Shown here one piece after another: positions 54,558 to 62,853 of a stretch of 64,000 nucleotides of DNA. The translations under genes were made by a program, and so were the position numbers. Numbering within the stretch: position 1 is the stretch's first letter; each line of letters begins with the position of its first letter. The notes below the pieces were generated by a model. The model saw only the letters and a program-made list of their open reading frames with translations, had not been told where the DNA came from and did not search any database. Where the stretch lies: NCBI RefSeq assembly GCF_008932115.1, contig NZ_CP044543.1, positions 1,550,001 through 1,614,000 on the forward strand, read 5' to 3'. The DNA comes from Bradyrhizobium betae (GTDB lineage: Bacteria > Pseudomonadota > Alphaproteobacteria > Rhizobiales > Xanthobacteraceae).

Positions 54558-56104
54558 GAGCGGCCTCCTGCTTCCAGCAGGGGACTTTGCCGCACACCAT
54601 GGGTTGCAATCCAGTCGCTCAACGCCGCGATCTCGTCGGCAGATAGTCGCAGCCCCAGCTTGGAACGGCGCCAGACGATGTCCTCGGCGGTCACGGCCCA
54701 TTCGTTGGCCATGAGGTAGCGGACCTCGCGCTCGGTCAACGTCGCGCCAAAGGCCTGGCCGAGATCGGCGGCCGATTTCGCATCGCCGAGCAGCTTTGCC
54801 GCCCTGGTGCCATAGGCGCGCGCGAGGCGCCGCGCGTGCTCGTGGCTGAGGAAGGGATAGCCGCGCTGGAGCTCGGCGATCAGGCCGTCGACGTCGGACA
54901 CGCCCATGTCGCCGCCGGGCAGCGGCGCCTTGCCGGTCCAGCCCTCGCGCGCTTTCGCACTGCGAAGATAGGGCGCGAGCCGTTCCAGCGCCTCTTCGGC
55001 AAGCCGGCGATAAGTCGTGATCTTGCCGCCATAGATCGACAGCAGCGGCGCGTTGCCCGGCGTGTCGAGCTCGAACACGTAGTCGCGGGTTGCAGCCTTG
55101 GCTTCGCTGGCGCCGTCGTCATAGAGCGGACGCACGCCGGAATAGGTCCAGACCACGTCCTCTGGCGTCACCGGCTTGGCGAGATATTCGCTGGCGGCCT
55201 TGCAGAGATACTCGATCTCCTCGGGCGTCGCCTTCACCTTGGAAGGATCGCCGTCATAGTCGCGGTCGGTGGTGCCGATCAGCGTGAAATCGTCTTGGTA
55301 CGGGATGACGAAGATGATGCGGCCGTCCGCGTTCTGGAACATGTAGGCGCGGTCGTGGTCGTAGAGCTTTTTCACGACGATGTGCGAGCCCTGCACCAGG
55401 CGCACCTTGGCCTTTGCATTCACACCGGCGCCGCGGCCGAGCACGTCCTCGACCCAGGGGCCGCCGGCATTGACCAGCGCGCGGGCCTGGACCTGCGAGC
55501 GCGCGCCGGTCAGCGTATCGACCATGCTGACCGTCCAGACGCCTTCGGACTGGTGGATTTCGGTGGCGCAGGTGCGGGTGCGGATCTCCGCGCCCTTGTC
55601 GGCGGCGTCGCGTGCGTTGAGCACGACGAGGCGGGCATCATCGACGAAGCAGTCGGAATATTCGAAGGCGCGGCTGTAGCGATTCGGGATCAGCGGACGG
55701 CCGACCTCGTCACGCCGCAGATCGACCGAGCGGGTCGCGGGCAGCAGGTGACGGCCACCGATGTGGTCATACAGGAAGAGGCCGAGGCGCAGCAGCCACG
55801 CCGGGCGCAGGCCGGCGTGATGCGGCAGAACGAAACGCAGTGGACGTATGATGTGGGGCGCGATGCCCCAGAGGATCTCGCGCTCGATCAGCGCCTCGCG
55901 GACCAGGCGAAATTCGTAATATTCGAGATAGCGCAGCCCGCCATGCACCAGCTTGGTCGACCAGGACGACGTCCCGCTCGCCAGATCGTTCATTTCGCAC
56001 AGGAAGACACTGTTGCCGCGGCCCACCGCGTCGCGCGCGATGCCGCAGCCGTTAACACCGCCTCCAATGATGGCGAGGTCGAAAATCCGCTCCAACAGAC
56101 GCAT
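54554..56104 (-). CDS. glpD: Glycerol-3-phosphate dehydrogenase
   Basis: Oxidises glycerol-3-phosphate to dihydroxyacetone phosphate and passes electrons to the quinone pool, linking glycerol uptake to glycolysis and respiration. 516 residues. FAD dinucleotide motif DLAIIGGGVNGCGIARDAV at the N-terminus, then SWSTKLVHGGLRYLEY, the RALVNAGGPW segment and the C-terminal STYRRL-like ITTYRRLAEEALERL region. First gene of the transporter cluster in the direction of transcription. Confidence 0.95.
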   Translation of the reverse strand: MRLLERIFDLAIIGGGVNGCGIARDAVGRGNSVFLCEMNDLASGTSSWSTKLVHGGLRYLEYYEFRLVREALIEREILWGIAPHIIRPLRFVLPHHAGLRPAWLLRLGLFLYDHIGGRHLLPATRSVDLRRDEVGRPLIPNRYSRAFEYSDCFVDDARLVVLNARDAADKGAEIRTRTCATEIHQSEGVWTVSMVDTLTGARSQVQARALVNAGGPWVEDVLGRGAGVNAKAKVRLVQGSHIVVKKLYDHDRAYMFQNADGRIIFVIPYQDDFTLIGTTDRDYDGDPSKVKATPEEIEYLCKAASEYLAKPVTPEDVVWTYSGVRPLYDDGASEAKAATRDYVFELDTPGNAPLLSIYGGKITTYRRLAEEALERLAPYLRSAKAREGWTGKAPLPGGDMGVSDVDGLIAELQRGYPFLSHEHARRLARAYGTRAAKLLGDAKSAADLGQAFGATLTEREVRYLMANEWAVTAEDIVWRRSKLGLRLSADEIAALSDWIATHGVRQSPLLEAGGRS

Positions 56105-56137
56105 CCCCCGGCGACCGCTCGTTCCTTCGAGCAGCTA

Positions 56138-56174
56138 CTTTCGCTTTCGATTAAATCATACCGAAAACCGAAAG
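56138..56174 (-). promoter_or_regulatory. Candidate GlpR operator upstream of glpD
   Basis: On the plus strand two adjacent CTTTCG hexamers (56138-56149) face CGAAAA (56162-56167) and CGAAAG (56169-56174) across an AT-rich 12-bp gap, 34 bp upstream of the glpD start. DeoR-type GlpR regulators bind such T/C-rich repeats with TTTCG half-sites. A further GAAAGCGAAAC at 56202-56212 may be a second site. Assignment by position and pattern. Confidence 0.55.
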
Positions 56175-56325
56175 CAAGATGAAAGACAAGAGACGGGAAG
56201 TGAAAGCGAAACATTTTTATCGGGCAGCCGACGACGAAATCGGCAGAGGAACGGCCAAATTCGAGAGCAAATGGTCCGGATTGATCGGCAGGGGGCATGA
56301 CCGGCCTCGCGGCCCGATGGGGATA

Positions 56326-56354
56326 TTGAATGTAGAAACATATCTACATATAAT
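56326..56354 (+). promoter_or_regulatory. Toxin-antitoxin promoter with operator in the spacer
   Basis: TTGAAT (56326-56331), 17-bp spacer, TATAAT (56349-56354) forms a near-consensus sigma-70 promoter. A perfect inverted repeat ATGTAGA/TCTACAT (56330-56336 and 56343-56349, 6-bp gap) covers the spacer. This is the expected design for autorepression by the antitoxin, whose gene begins 41 bp downstream. Confidence 0.7.
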
Positions 56355-56394
56355 TCGCGCTCGTAAGCCTAACCACGTCGTGGAGGAGCTGAAG

Positions 56395-56646
56395 ATGGTG
56401 ACCACCCTGACAAGCCGAGAGTTCAACCAGGATACAAGCGGCGCCAAGAAAGCCGCCTCGCAGGGACCCGTCTTCATTACGGATCGTGGCCGCCCGGCTC
56501 ATGTCCTGCTGACGATCGAGGATTATTTGCGCCTGAGCGGCGGGCACATGAGCCTTGCCGAAGCTCTGGCGCAGGCGAACACGGACTTCGAGTTCGATCC
56601 GCCCCGCATGTCCGGCGGAGTCTTCAAGCCCGCCGATCTCGACTGA
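56395..56646 (+). CDS. Phd/YefM-type antitoxin
   Basis: 83 residues. N-terminal MVTTLTSREFNQDTSGAKK and the FITDRGRPAHVLLTIEDYL segment match Phd/YefM DNA-binding antitoxins; the C-terminal 25 residues are acidic and would wrap the toxin. ATG 56395 is preceded by GGAGGAGC. An open frame extends upstream across the operator, but is not credible as coding. Toxin start overlaps the stop by 1 bp. Confidence 0.85.
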   Translation: MVTTLTSREFNQDTSGAKKAASQGPVFITDRGRPAHVLLTIEDYLRLSGGHMSLAEALAQANTDFEFDPPRMSGGVFKPADLD

Positions 56647-57068
56647 TGTTTCTGCTGGACACGAATGTCATCTCCGAACTGAGGCGACCTGACAAAGCGG
56701 ATCGCAATGTCGTCGCCTGGGCCGATGCGATTCCCGCTGCGAATTTTTTCATGTCGGCGATCTCGATTCTCGAAATCGAACTTGGCGCGCGCCTGATCGC
56801 GCGCAAGGACGCGGCGCAGGGGGCTGTCTTGCGCACGTGGATCGACGATCAGGTTCTAGCTCGTTTCGAAGGGCGAATCCTGGCCGTTGATACGGTAGTG
56901 GCCCAGCGTTGTGCGCAACTTCACGTTCCCAATCCGAAGGCTGAACGCGACGCTCTCATCGCGGCAACCGCGCTTGTTCACGGCTTGACGGTTATTACGC
57001 GTAATGTGGGAGATTTCGAACCTACGGGTGTGACGCTATTCAACCCGTGGAAACCAGCAGCAGGGTAG
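56646..57068 (+). CDS. VapC/FitB-type PIN-domain toxin
   Basis: 140-residue ribonuclease toxin. PIN acidic residues: MFLLDTNVISEL (Asp 5), SILEIELGARL (Glu), ERDALIAATAL (Asp) and the TRNVGDFEPTGV close. All four acidic positions are intact, unlike the broken PIN gene at 10672. Overlaps its antitoxin by 1 bp. Converges on glpR with 11 bp between the stop codons, lying between glpR and glpD. Confidence 0.88.
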   Translation: MFLLDTNVISELRRPDKADRNVVAWADAIPAANFFMSAISILEIELGARLIARKDAAQGAVLRTWIDDQVLARFEGRILAVDTVVAQRCAQLHVPNPKAERDALIAATALVHGLTVITRNVGDFEPTGVTLFNPWKPAAG

Positions 57069-57079
57069 GACGCCTCCCG

Positions 57080-57919
57080 CTATCGCAGGCGGACGACCGA
57101 ACCCGGGTCTTGAGGTGGCTCCGCTGCTGCCTCATCCGATTCCCCCGCCCCTTTCGGCATTGCCGCCATCACCTCGATGCCTTTGCTGTGGCAAATCGTG
57201 GCGAGGCGCTCGGGCAGTTCCTGATCGGTGACGAAGGTCTGGATCTGGCTGATATGGGCGATGCGCACCGGCGCGCTGCGGCGGAGTTTCGTGGAATCGG
57301 CGACCAGCATGACGCTGCGGGCGTTGGCGATGATGGCTTGCGCGACCTGCACCTCGCGATAGTCGAAGTCGAGCAGCGCGCCCTCTTCGTCGATCGCGGA
57401 CGCGCCGATGATGGCGTAGTCGACCTTGAACTGCCCGATCAGCTGCGTCGCGGTCGAGCCGACCACGGCGCCATCGGCACGCCGCACCGTGCCGCCGGCG
57501 ACCACCACCTCGATGCGGGGATGTCGGTAGAGCAGCATCGCGACGTTGAGGTTGTTGGTGATGACGAGGAGATCCTCGTGCGAGGTCAGCGCGCTCGCGA
57601 CCTCCTCGGTCGTGGTGCCGATGTTGATGAAGAGGGAGCAGCCGTTCGGGATCAGCGAGGCGGCCGCAACCCCGATCGCCTTCTTCTCGTCGGCGGCGAC
57701 GAAGCGGCGAGCTTCGTAAGCGAGGTTCTCGACACCGGACGCGATGATCGCGCCGCCATGGATGCGGGTCAGCGAGCGGCGCTCGCAGAGATCGTTGAGA
57801 TCCTTGCGGATGGTCTGCGCCGAGACCTCGAACTTGCGCGCCAGCTCCTCGACCATGACGCGGCCCGAAGCACGCGCGATGTTGAGGATTTCGGCTTGGC
57901 GATGGGTCAATCCGGTCAC
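57080..57919 (-). CDS. glpR: DeoR-family glycerol regulator
   Basis: 279 residues. N-terminal DeoR helix-turn-helix (RQAEILNIARASGRVMVEEL, SAQTIRKDLNDLCERRSL, LTRIHGGAI) and a C-terminal sugar-phosphate sensor (LFINIGTTTEEVASALTSHE; VAGGTVRRADGAVVG). Such GlpR proteins repress glycerol genes until glycerol-3-phosphate binds. It is on the same strand as glpD, with the toxin-antitoxin pair inserted between. The candidate target is the site at 56138-56174. Confidence 0.9.
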   Translation of the reverse strand: MTGLTHRQAEILNIARASGRVMVEELARKFEVSAQTIRKDLNDLCERRSLTRIHGGAIIASGVENLAYEARRFVAADEKKAIGVAAASLIPNGCSLFINIGTTTEEVASALTSHEDLLVITNNLNVAMLLYRHPRIEVVVAGGTVRRADGAVVGSTATQLIGQFKVDYAIIGASAIDEEGALLDFDYREVQVAQAIIANARSVMLVADSTKLRRSAPVRIAHISQIQTFVTDQELPERLATICHSKGIEVMAAMPKGAGESDEAAAEPPQDPGSVVRLR

Positions 57920-58010
57920 GGCGATGGCCTCAAATCAGAAGGCCGCATGGTGCGGCGGTTCGCGGCTGCGGTCAATGCGGACGCCAATCACGATTAACGG
58001 CCGAAGCCTC

Positions 58011-58697
58011 TCACCACGCCATCGCGGCGGCGAGACGCGCGAGCAGATCCGGGTCGTCGAAGGCGCTGGCGGACGCGACGGCGCCTGATCCAACAAGGTC
58101 AGCATGGCTGAGGCTGGTGCGGATGCCGATGGTCGGAATGCCGGCGGCCGACGCAGATTGCACGCCGGAGCGGGAATCCTCGAACGCGACCGAGGCCGCC
58201 GCGCTGGCGCCGACGAAGCGCAATCCTTCCTGATAGGGCAGCGGATGCGGCTTGCCGTGGGGCAGTTCGTCACCGATCACGATCGCCTTGAAGCGATGCG
58301 TGATGCCGAGACCGGACAGCAGCAGCTCGGCATTGAGACGCGGCGCGTTGGTCACCGCGGCCATGGGAATGCCAGCGCCATCTGCCTTGTCGAGCAGCGC
58401 CATCAGACCAGGCAGCGGCTCGATCTGCCCGGCGACGAGCGTGCGGAAGACATGCTCCTTCTCGCCGAGAATCTCGGCGCGCTTGTCCAGCGCCTCATCG
58501 GGCAGGAAGCGCTCGCCGATCGACACATTGGAGAAACCTTGCAGCTCCCTGGAGAAGCGCGCGTGATCGAACACGTGGCCACGCGGCCCAAGCACCTGGT
58601 TGAAGGCCTTCAGGTGCAGCGGGTCGGTATTGGCGAGCGTACCGTCGATGTCGAACAGCAATGCCTTGCTCATGTGCTTGCCGAGAGCCTCGATCAT
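58011..58697 (-). CDS. HAD-family phosphatase, beta-phosphoglucomutase-like
   Basis: 228 residues. Motif I DIDGTLANTD, motif II VTNAPRLNAE, motif III in GKPHPLPYQEG and motif IV VAFEDSRSGVQSA. The four-helix cap between motifs I and II (residues 30 to 95) is typical of the sugar-phosphate phosphatase branch. It lies 91 bp upstream of glpR in the same direction. A role on glycerol-3-phosphate or a similar phosphate is possible but is inferred from context only. Starts at 58697 or 58673. Confidence 0.82.
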   Translation of the reverse strand: MIEALGKHMSKALLFDIDGTLANTDPLHLKAFNQVLGPRGHVFDHARFSRELQGFSNVSIGERFLPDEALDKRAEILGEKEHVFRTLVAGQIEPLPGLMALLDKADGAGIPMAAVTNAPRLNAELLLSGLGITHRFKAIVIGDELPHGKPHPLPYQEGLRFVGASAAASVAFEDSRSGVQSASAAGIPTIGIRTSLSHADLVGSGAVASASAFDDPDLLARLAAAMAW

Positions 58698-58851
58698 TTC
58701 CGTACTTTCCCCGATGCGCGATGCATCAATGCGAAAGACGTATCAATACAGCCTCCATCGCGCAATGACGCATCGACATGACCGTCACGGACACTCGACA
58801 AAGCCGCGCGCGGCTGCAACACTCCATGCAAGATCAAGAACGGAGGAAACG

Positions 58852-59319
58852 ATGACGATCAATCGACGCGATCTGGCTCTCTCGACCCTTGCCGTCTCAG
58901 CGCTTGCCGTCTCAGCGCTCGCTGTCACGACACCGGCGCTGGCCGCGTCAGCGGACGAGGACGCCGTGGCGAAGAAGGTCGAGGCCTTCCGCCTCGCCCA
59001 GATCGCGGCAGACCCCAAGGCGCTCGGCGCGCTGTGCTGGGACGATCTCAGCTACAGCCATTCCAGCGGCAAGGTCGAGGACAAGGCCACCTTCGTCGCC
59101 AACGCGACCGACGGAAAATCGAAGTTCCTGTCGATCGCGTATCAGGACCCCACCATCAAGGTCGTCGGCTCCGCCGCGATCGTGCGCTTCCACTGGGTCG
59201 CGGAACAGGAGATGGCGGCAGATGGGAAAAAAGTGCCGACCAACCTTCACATCCTGATGAACTGGCAGAAGCAGGGCGACGACTGGAAGCTGTTGTCGCG
59301 AGCTGCGACGAAGTTGTGA
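58852..59319 (+). CDS. Exported NTF2-like protein, copy 1
   Basis: 155 residues. A twin-arginine signal (NRRDLALS, then LAVSALAVSALAVTTPALAA, which itself contains a tandem repeated LAVSA) precedes an NTF2/SnoaL-like domain: VEAFRLAQIAADPKALGALC, YSHSSG, VRFHWVAEQEM and LHILMNWQKQGDDWKLLSRA. A small alpha+beta barrel, probably a periplasmic ligand-binding or enzyme domain. ATG 58852 has GGAGG upstream. Tandem relative of the next gene. Confidence 0.8.
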   Translation: MTINRRDLALSTLAVSALAVSALAVTTPALAASADEDAVAKKVEAFRLAQIAADPKALGALCWDDLSYSHSSGKVEDKATFVANATDGKSKFLSIAYQDPTIKVVGSAAIVRFHWVAEQEMAADGKKVPTNLHILMNWQKQGDDWKLLSRAATKL

Positions 59320-59388
59320 TGACGATTCTGCCCCCTCCCGTTGCGGGAGAGTGTAGCTCGCCGCATGGCGGCAAGAACGGAGGATACG

Positions 59389-59802
59389 ATGACACTGAAT
59401 CGCGATCATGCTGCCACGACGGACCATGAAGCGGTGGCAAAGAACGTCGAGGCATTTCGTCTTGCCCAGATCGCGGCCGACCCGAAGGCGCTCGGCGCGC
59501 TGTGCGCGGACGATTTGAGCTACAGCCATTCCAGCGGCTTCCTCGAGGACAAGGCGGCCTTCATCGCCAACGCCACCGACGGCAAGACCGAATTCCTGTC
59601 GATTACGTACAAGGACCCGACCATCAAGATCGTCGGCCCCGCCGCGATCGTGCGCTTCCACTGGCTGGCCGAGATGATGACCGGCGGACAGAAAGTGGCG
59701 AACAGCCTTCATATCCTGATGAACTGGCTGAATATCCTGATGAACTGGCTGAAGCAGGGCGACGATTGGAAGCTGTTGTCGCGCTCCGCGACAAAGCTGT
59801 GA
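59389..59802 (+). CDS. NTF2-like protein, copy 2, without signal peptide
   Basis: 137 residues, about 80 percent identical by eye to copy 1 over the NTF2 domain (both have VEAFRLAQIAADPKALGALC and LSYSHSSG), but the signal region is replaced by a short hydrophilic MTLNRDHAATTDHEAV. It also carries an internal duplication of seven residues, ILMNWLN then ILMNWLK, caused by a 21-bp tandem repeat at 59713-59754. GGAGGATACG ribosome-binding site precedes ATG 59389. Predicted cytoplasmic; function unknown. Confidence 0.8.
   Translation: MTLNRDHAATTDHEAVAKNVEAFRLAQIAADPKALGALCADDLSYSHSSGFLEDKAAFIANATDGKTEFLSITYKDPTIKIVGPAAIVRFHWLAEMMTGGQKVANSLHILMNWLNILMNWLKQGDDWKLLSRSATKL
59713..59754 (+). repeat. 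21-bp tandem duplication within NTF2-like copy 2
   Basis: The 21-mer starting ATCCTGATGAACTGG at 59713-59733 is repeated at 59734-59754 with one base changed at its end. It adds seven codons in frame to the last beta strand region. Copy 1 has a single unit at the same place. Confidence 0.9.
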
Positions 59803-59810
59803 TGAACGGC

Positions 59811-59914
59811 GTCATTCCGGGATGCGCCGAAAGGCGCGGGCCCGGAATCCATTCATCCACTTGTTATGTCGCATAATGGATTCCGGGTTCGCGCTATGCG
59901 CACCCCGGAATGAC
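59811..59914. repeat. Palindromic repeat, family B copy 2
   Basis: 104-bp element with the same outer GTCATTCCGG/CCGGAATGAC and inner CCCGGAATCCATT/AATGGATTCCGGG pairs as the copy at 36194, but with a diverged centre and arms. Lies 9 bp after the NTF2-like copy 2 stop. Confidence 0.9.
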
Positions 59915-59922
59915 ACCGGGAC

Positions 59923-60114
59923 CTACGCCGCTTCCCTCACATCGCCGTTAACCAGCTTGCGGGCGGCGCGTTCGGCTTCGCGGGCGTTGCGGAAGAGCTG
60001 GCCTTCGAGGCGGTTGAACTCGTGGGACGAGGCGAAGAAGCAGTAGCCGCCCTGGCCGCGAACGACGATGCCCGCGGTCTGTGAATTGACTTCGATGATG
60101 TAGCTGTCCGGCAT
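59923..60114 (-). CDS. Small hypothetical protein
   Basis: 63 residues beginning MPDSYIIEVNSQTAGIVVR, then GGYCFFASSHEFNRLEGQLF and a helical ARKLVNGDV end. ATG 60114 is chosen because the longer frame upstream lacks coherent composition. It is a compact alpha/beta protein of a kind common in Bradyrhizobium by recollection. No function known. Confidence 0.6.
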   Translation of the reverse strand: MPDSYIIEVNSQTAGIVVRGQGGYCFFASSHEFNRLEGQLFRNAREAERAARKLVNGDVREAA

Positions 60115-60336
60115 GGCCCGTAGATTCCTCAATGCGGGCAAATAACGACGATTTTGCCCAAAGGTTCCTGAGCGCAAATCAGTCGTTTCCACCCCGAATC
60201 GATGCGCATCTGAGTACGCCGGGACCTCATCCGTTTTATGACTGGTTGTTGGCGAAGCCGCGACGCGTTGACTCACTCGCGCCGCGTTTGGCCACGCTGC
60301 ACATTTTCGTGAGATGGGGCAGAGCGCCGCGCGCGG

Positions 60337-60747
60337 CTACGTCGCGATCGTCGGATCGTCTCGGCGGATCGCTTGCGGACGGCCCTCGTCGTCGATCGAG
60401 ACATAGGTGAAATTGCCGTCGGTCACCAGGATCGGCTGAAGCTCCCTGCGCCGCAGCGCCCAGGCTTCGAGATGCACGGTCATCGAGGTGCGGCCGACCC
60501 GCACGAGATTGGCGTAGACGGAAACGAGATCGCCGACATAGACCGCTTTGCGAAAATTCATCGCCTCGATCGCCACCGTCACGGTGCGAGATCGCGCCAC
60601 CTTCGATGCGAACACGCCGCCGCCGACGTCCATCTGGCTGAGCAGCCAGCCGCCGAAGATATCGCCATTGGCGTTGGTGTCGGCGGGCATCGCCAGCGTG
60701 CGGATGCAGAGATCGCCGCTCGGTTCGGTGTCGGGCTCGTCGGTCAT
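60337..60747 (-). CDS. Acyl-CoA thioesterase, hotdog fold (YciA-like)
   Basis: 136 residues. Hotdog helix motif PADTNANGDIFGGWLLSQMD with the catalytic Asp of the NANGDIFGGW box, then VAIEAMNFRKAVYVGDLVSV and VHLEAWALRRR. This is the YciA/acot branch acting on acyl-CoAs. ATG 60747. It lies 7 bp downstream of fadJ and probably belongs to the same operon, where it could release or recycle CoA. Confidence 0.9.
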   Translation of the reverse strand: MTDEPDTEPSGDLCIRTLAMPADTNANGDIFGGWLLSQMDVGGGVFASKVARSRTVTVAIEAMNFRKAVYVGDLVSVYANLVRVGRTSMTVHLEAWALRRRELQPILVTDGNFTYVSIDDEGRPQAIRRDDPTIAT

Positions 60748-60754
60748 ATGGCTC

Positions 60755-62851
60755 TCATTTGAAATTGTCCCAGCCCGGATCGGGCGCGAAGCGCGCGCCG
60801 AATCGCTCGGCCAGCGCACGCAGGGTGGATACGACATTCTCCACCCCGCGCGTGCGCGCATAATTCAGCGGCCCGCCACGGAAGGGCGCATACCCGGTGC
60901 CGAAGATCATCGCGCCATCGACGGCGTCGGGATCATCGACGATGCCTTCGCGAAGGGCCGCGACGCAGACGTTGGACATCGGCAGCACCAGCCGGTCGAT
61001 CATCTGGTCGGTGACGCCCGGGCCGGTCCTGGGCAGCGGCGCCTTCTCCGCCTTACCGTCCTTCCAGGTGTAGAAGCCCTTGCCGGTCTTGCGACCAAGT
61101 TCGCCCCTGGCGACCTTGTCGCGCAGCCAGGCCGGCGTCGGCGGCAACAGGTCGCCGAACCTGGTGCGCAGCATGTCGCCGACGTCGAGGCAGATGTCGA
61201 GCCCGACCTGGTCGGCCAGCTCGATCGGCCCCATCGGCATGCCGAACTGTTCGGCGGCGGCGTCGATCAGGCGCTGGTCGGTCTTCTCGTCCAGCATCAC
61301 CATCGCTTCCAGCATGTACGGCGTCAGCGCGCGGTTGACGAGAAAGCCGGGCGAGCTCTTCACGGGCAGCGGCAAACGGTCGATCGCGCCGACGAAGGCG
61401 AGCGCCTCCTTCATTACCTGCGCATCGTTGCCGTCATGGCTGACAACCTCGACCAGTTGCAGCCGCGACACCGGATTGAAGAAGTGAAGGCCGACGAGCC
61501 GCTCCGGCCGCGCCAGCGTCGTGCGCAAATCCTGAAGCGGAATGCTCGACGTGTTGGTCGCGAGAATCACGCCCGGCTTCATCTTCGGCTCGAGGCCGGC
61601 ATAGACTTTCTGCTTGAGCTCCAGCTTTTCCGGCACCGCCTCGATGATGAGATCCGCGTTGCGGACACCCTCCCCGTCCATGTCGGGGATCAGCCGATCG
61701 AGCGCGTCACGCACCTCGGTCGGTTTGCGGATGATCTTGCCGTAGAGCTCGGCGGCGCGCCTCACCGCGCCGGCGATCGGCTCCGGCTTCATGTCGGCGA
61801 GCGAGACGCGTATCCCCTGCCCGGCTATCCAAGCAGCGATGTCGCCGCCCATGGCGCCGGCGCCGATGACGTGGACGTGCCTGATCGTATTGCCGCTACC
61901 TGCCGCCTTCTTCATCTGCTCGCGCAGGAAGAACACGCGGATCAAATTCTGCGCGGTCGGCGTCACCATCAATTTGGCGAAGGAAGCCTGCTCGGCCTTC
62001 AGCATCGCGGCCTTGCTACCGCCATGGCTCTCCCAGAGATCGATCAGCGCGTAAGGCGCGGGATAGTGCTCGCGGGGTGCGGCCTTCGCCGCCTCCGAGC
62101 GCATCCGCTTGGCCAGCAGTCCGCGCACCGGTCCGAGATTGGCCGCGCGCGTAAGCAGGCCGGGCTTGGCCCGCTTCAGCCGGCCGAACAGAACGTCTTT
62201 CACCGCGCTGCGGACATGGCGCTCCTGCGTCACGGCATCGACGAGGCCGAGCGATTTGGCGCGGCGCGCATCGATGGTGCGGCCGGTCAGCATCAACGCC
62301 ATCGACTGGGTCGGATTGACCAGCGCGGTGAAGCGCGCGGTGCCGCCCAGACCGGGATGCAGGCCGAGCATCACCTCGGGGAAGCCGAATCGCGCGCCGT
62401 CGATTGCGATGCGCGACTGGCAGGCGAGCGCGACCTCGAGGCCGCCGCCGAGGCAGAAGCCGTGGATCACCGCGACCGTCTGCAGCTTCAGCGCCTCAAG
62501 ATGATCGACCACGGCATGCGCGGCGCGGATCCGCGTCTCGACCAAGCCGGCGTCGGTTGCGCCGCGGAACTCGTTGACGTCCGCGCCCGCAATGAAGCCG
62601 GAAGGTTTGGCCGAGCGGATGACGAGGCCGGCGGGGCGCTCGGTCTCGATCGCCGCCAGCACGGCGTCGAATTCCTCCATCACGTCCGAGGAGAGCGTGT
62701 TGGCGCTTGCATCGGCGCGGTCGAACAGCAGCCAAGCGACACCGTCGTCATCGCGCGTCAGCTTGAAATGCTTGTAGGGGCCATCGGCCGCCGGCTGAGG
62801 CCCGAGCGTCAGCACGCGATCGCCGAGCGCGGTCATGATCTTCGAATCCAT
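60755..62851 (-). CDS. fadJ: Fatty-oxidation multifunctional enzyme: enoyl-CoA hydratase/3-hydroxyacyl-CoA dehydrogenase
   Basis: 698 residues. N-terminal crotonase domain with the oxyanion-hole FIAGADVNEF and both catalytic Glu (GGGLEVALAC and FPEVMLGLHPG). Dehydrogenase domain begins at HVIGAGAMGGDIAAWIAG (NAD motif) with catalytic HFFNP and the C-terminal GKGFYTWKDGK. Performs the hydration and oxidation steps of beta-oxidation with the thiolase upstream. ATG 62851 or GTG 62857, the latter overlapping the thiolase stop. Confidence 0.94.
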   Translation of the reverse strand: MDSKIMTALGDRVLTLGPQPAADGPYKHFKLTRDDDGVAWLLFDRADASANTLSSDVMEEFDAVLAAIETERPAGLVIRSAKPSGFIAGADVNEFRGATDAGLVETRIRAAHAVVDHLEALKLQTVAVIHGFCLGGGLEVALACQSRIAIDGARFGFPEVMLGLHPGLGGTARFTALVNPTQSMALMLTGRTIDARRAKSLGLVDAVTQERHVRSAVKDVLFGRLKRAKPGLLTRAANLGPVRGLLAKRMRSEAAKAAPREHYPAPYALIDLWESHGGSKAAMLKAEQASFAKLMVTPTAQNLIRVFFLREQMKKAAGSGNTIRHVHVIGAGAMGGDIAAWIAGQGIRVSLADMKPEPIAGAVRRAAELYGKIIRKPTEVRDALDRLIPDMDGEGVRNADLIIEAVPEKLELKQKVYAGLEPKMKPGVILATNTSSIPLQDLRTTLARPERLVGLHFFNPVSRLQLVEVVSHDGNDAQVMKEALAFVGAIDRLPLPVKSSPGFLVNRALTPYMLEAMVMLDEKTDQRLIDAAAEQFGMPMGPIELADQVGLDICLDVGDMLRTRFGDLLPPTPAWLRDKVARGELGRKTGKGFYTWKDGKAEKAPLPRTGPGVTDQMIDRLVLPMSNVCVAALREGIVDDPDAVDGAMIFGTGYAPFRGGPLNYARTRGVENVVSTLRALAERFGARFAPDPGWDNFK

Positions 62852-62853
62852 CG

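Noticed and set aside
56179..56394. N-terminal extension of the antitoxin
   Set aside because: It would run across the promoter and operator, and a good ribosome-binding site precedes ATG 56395 where family homology begins.
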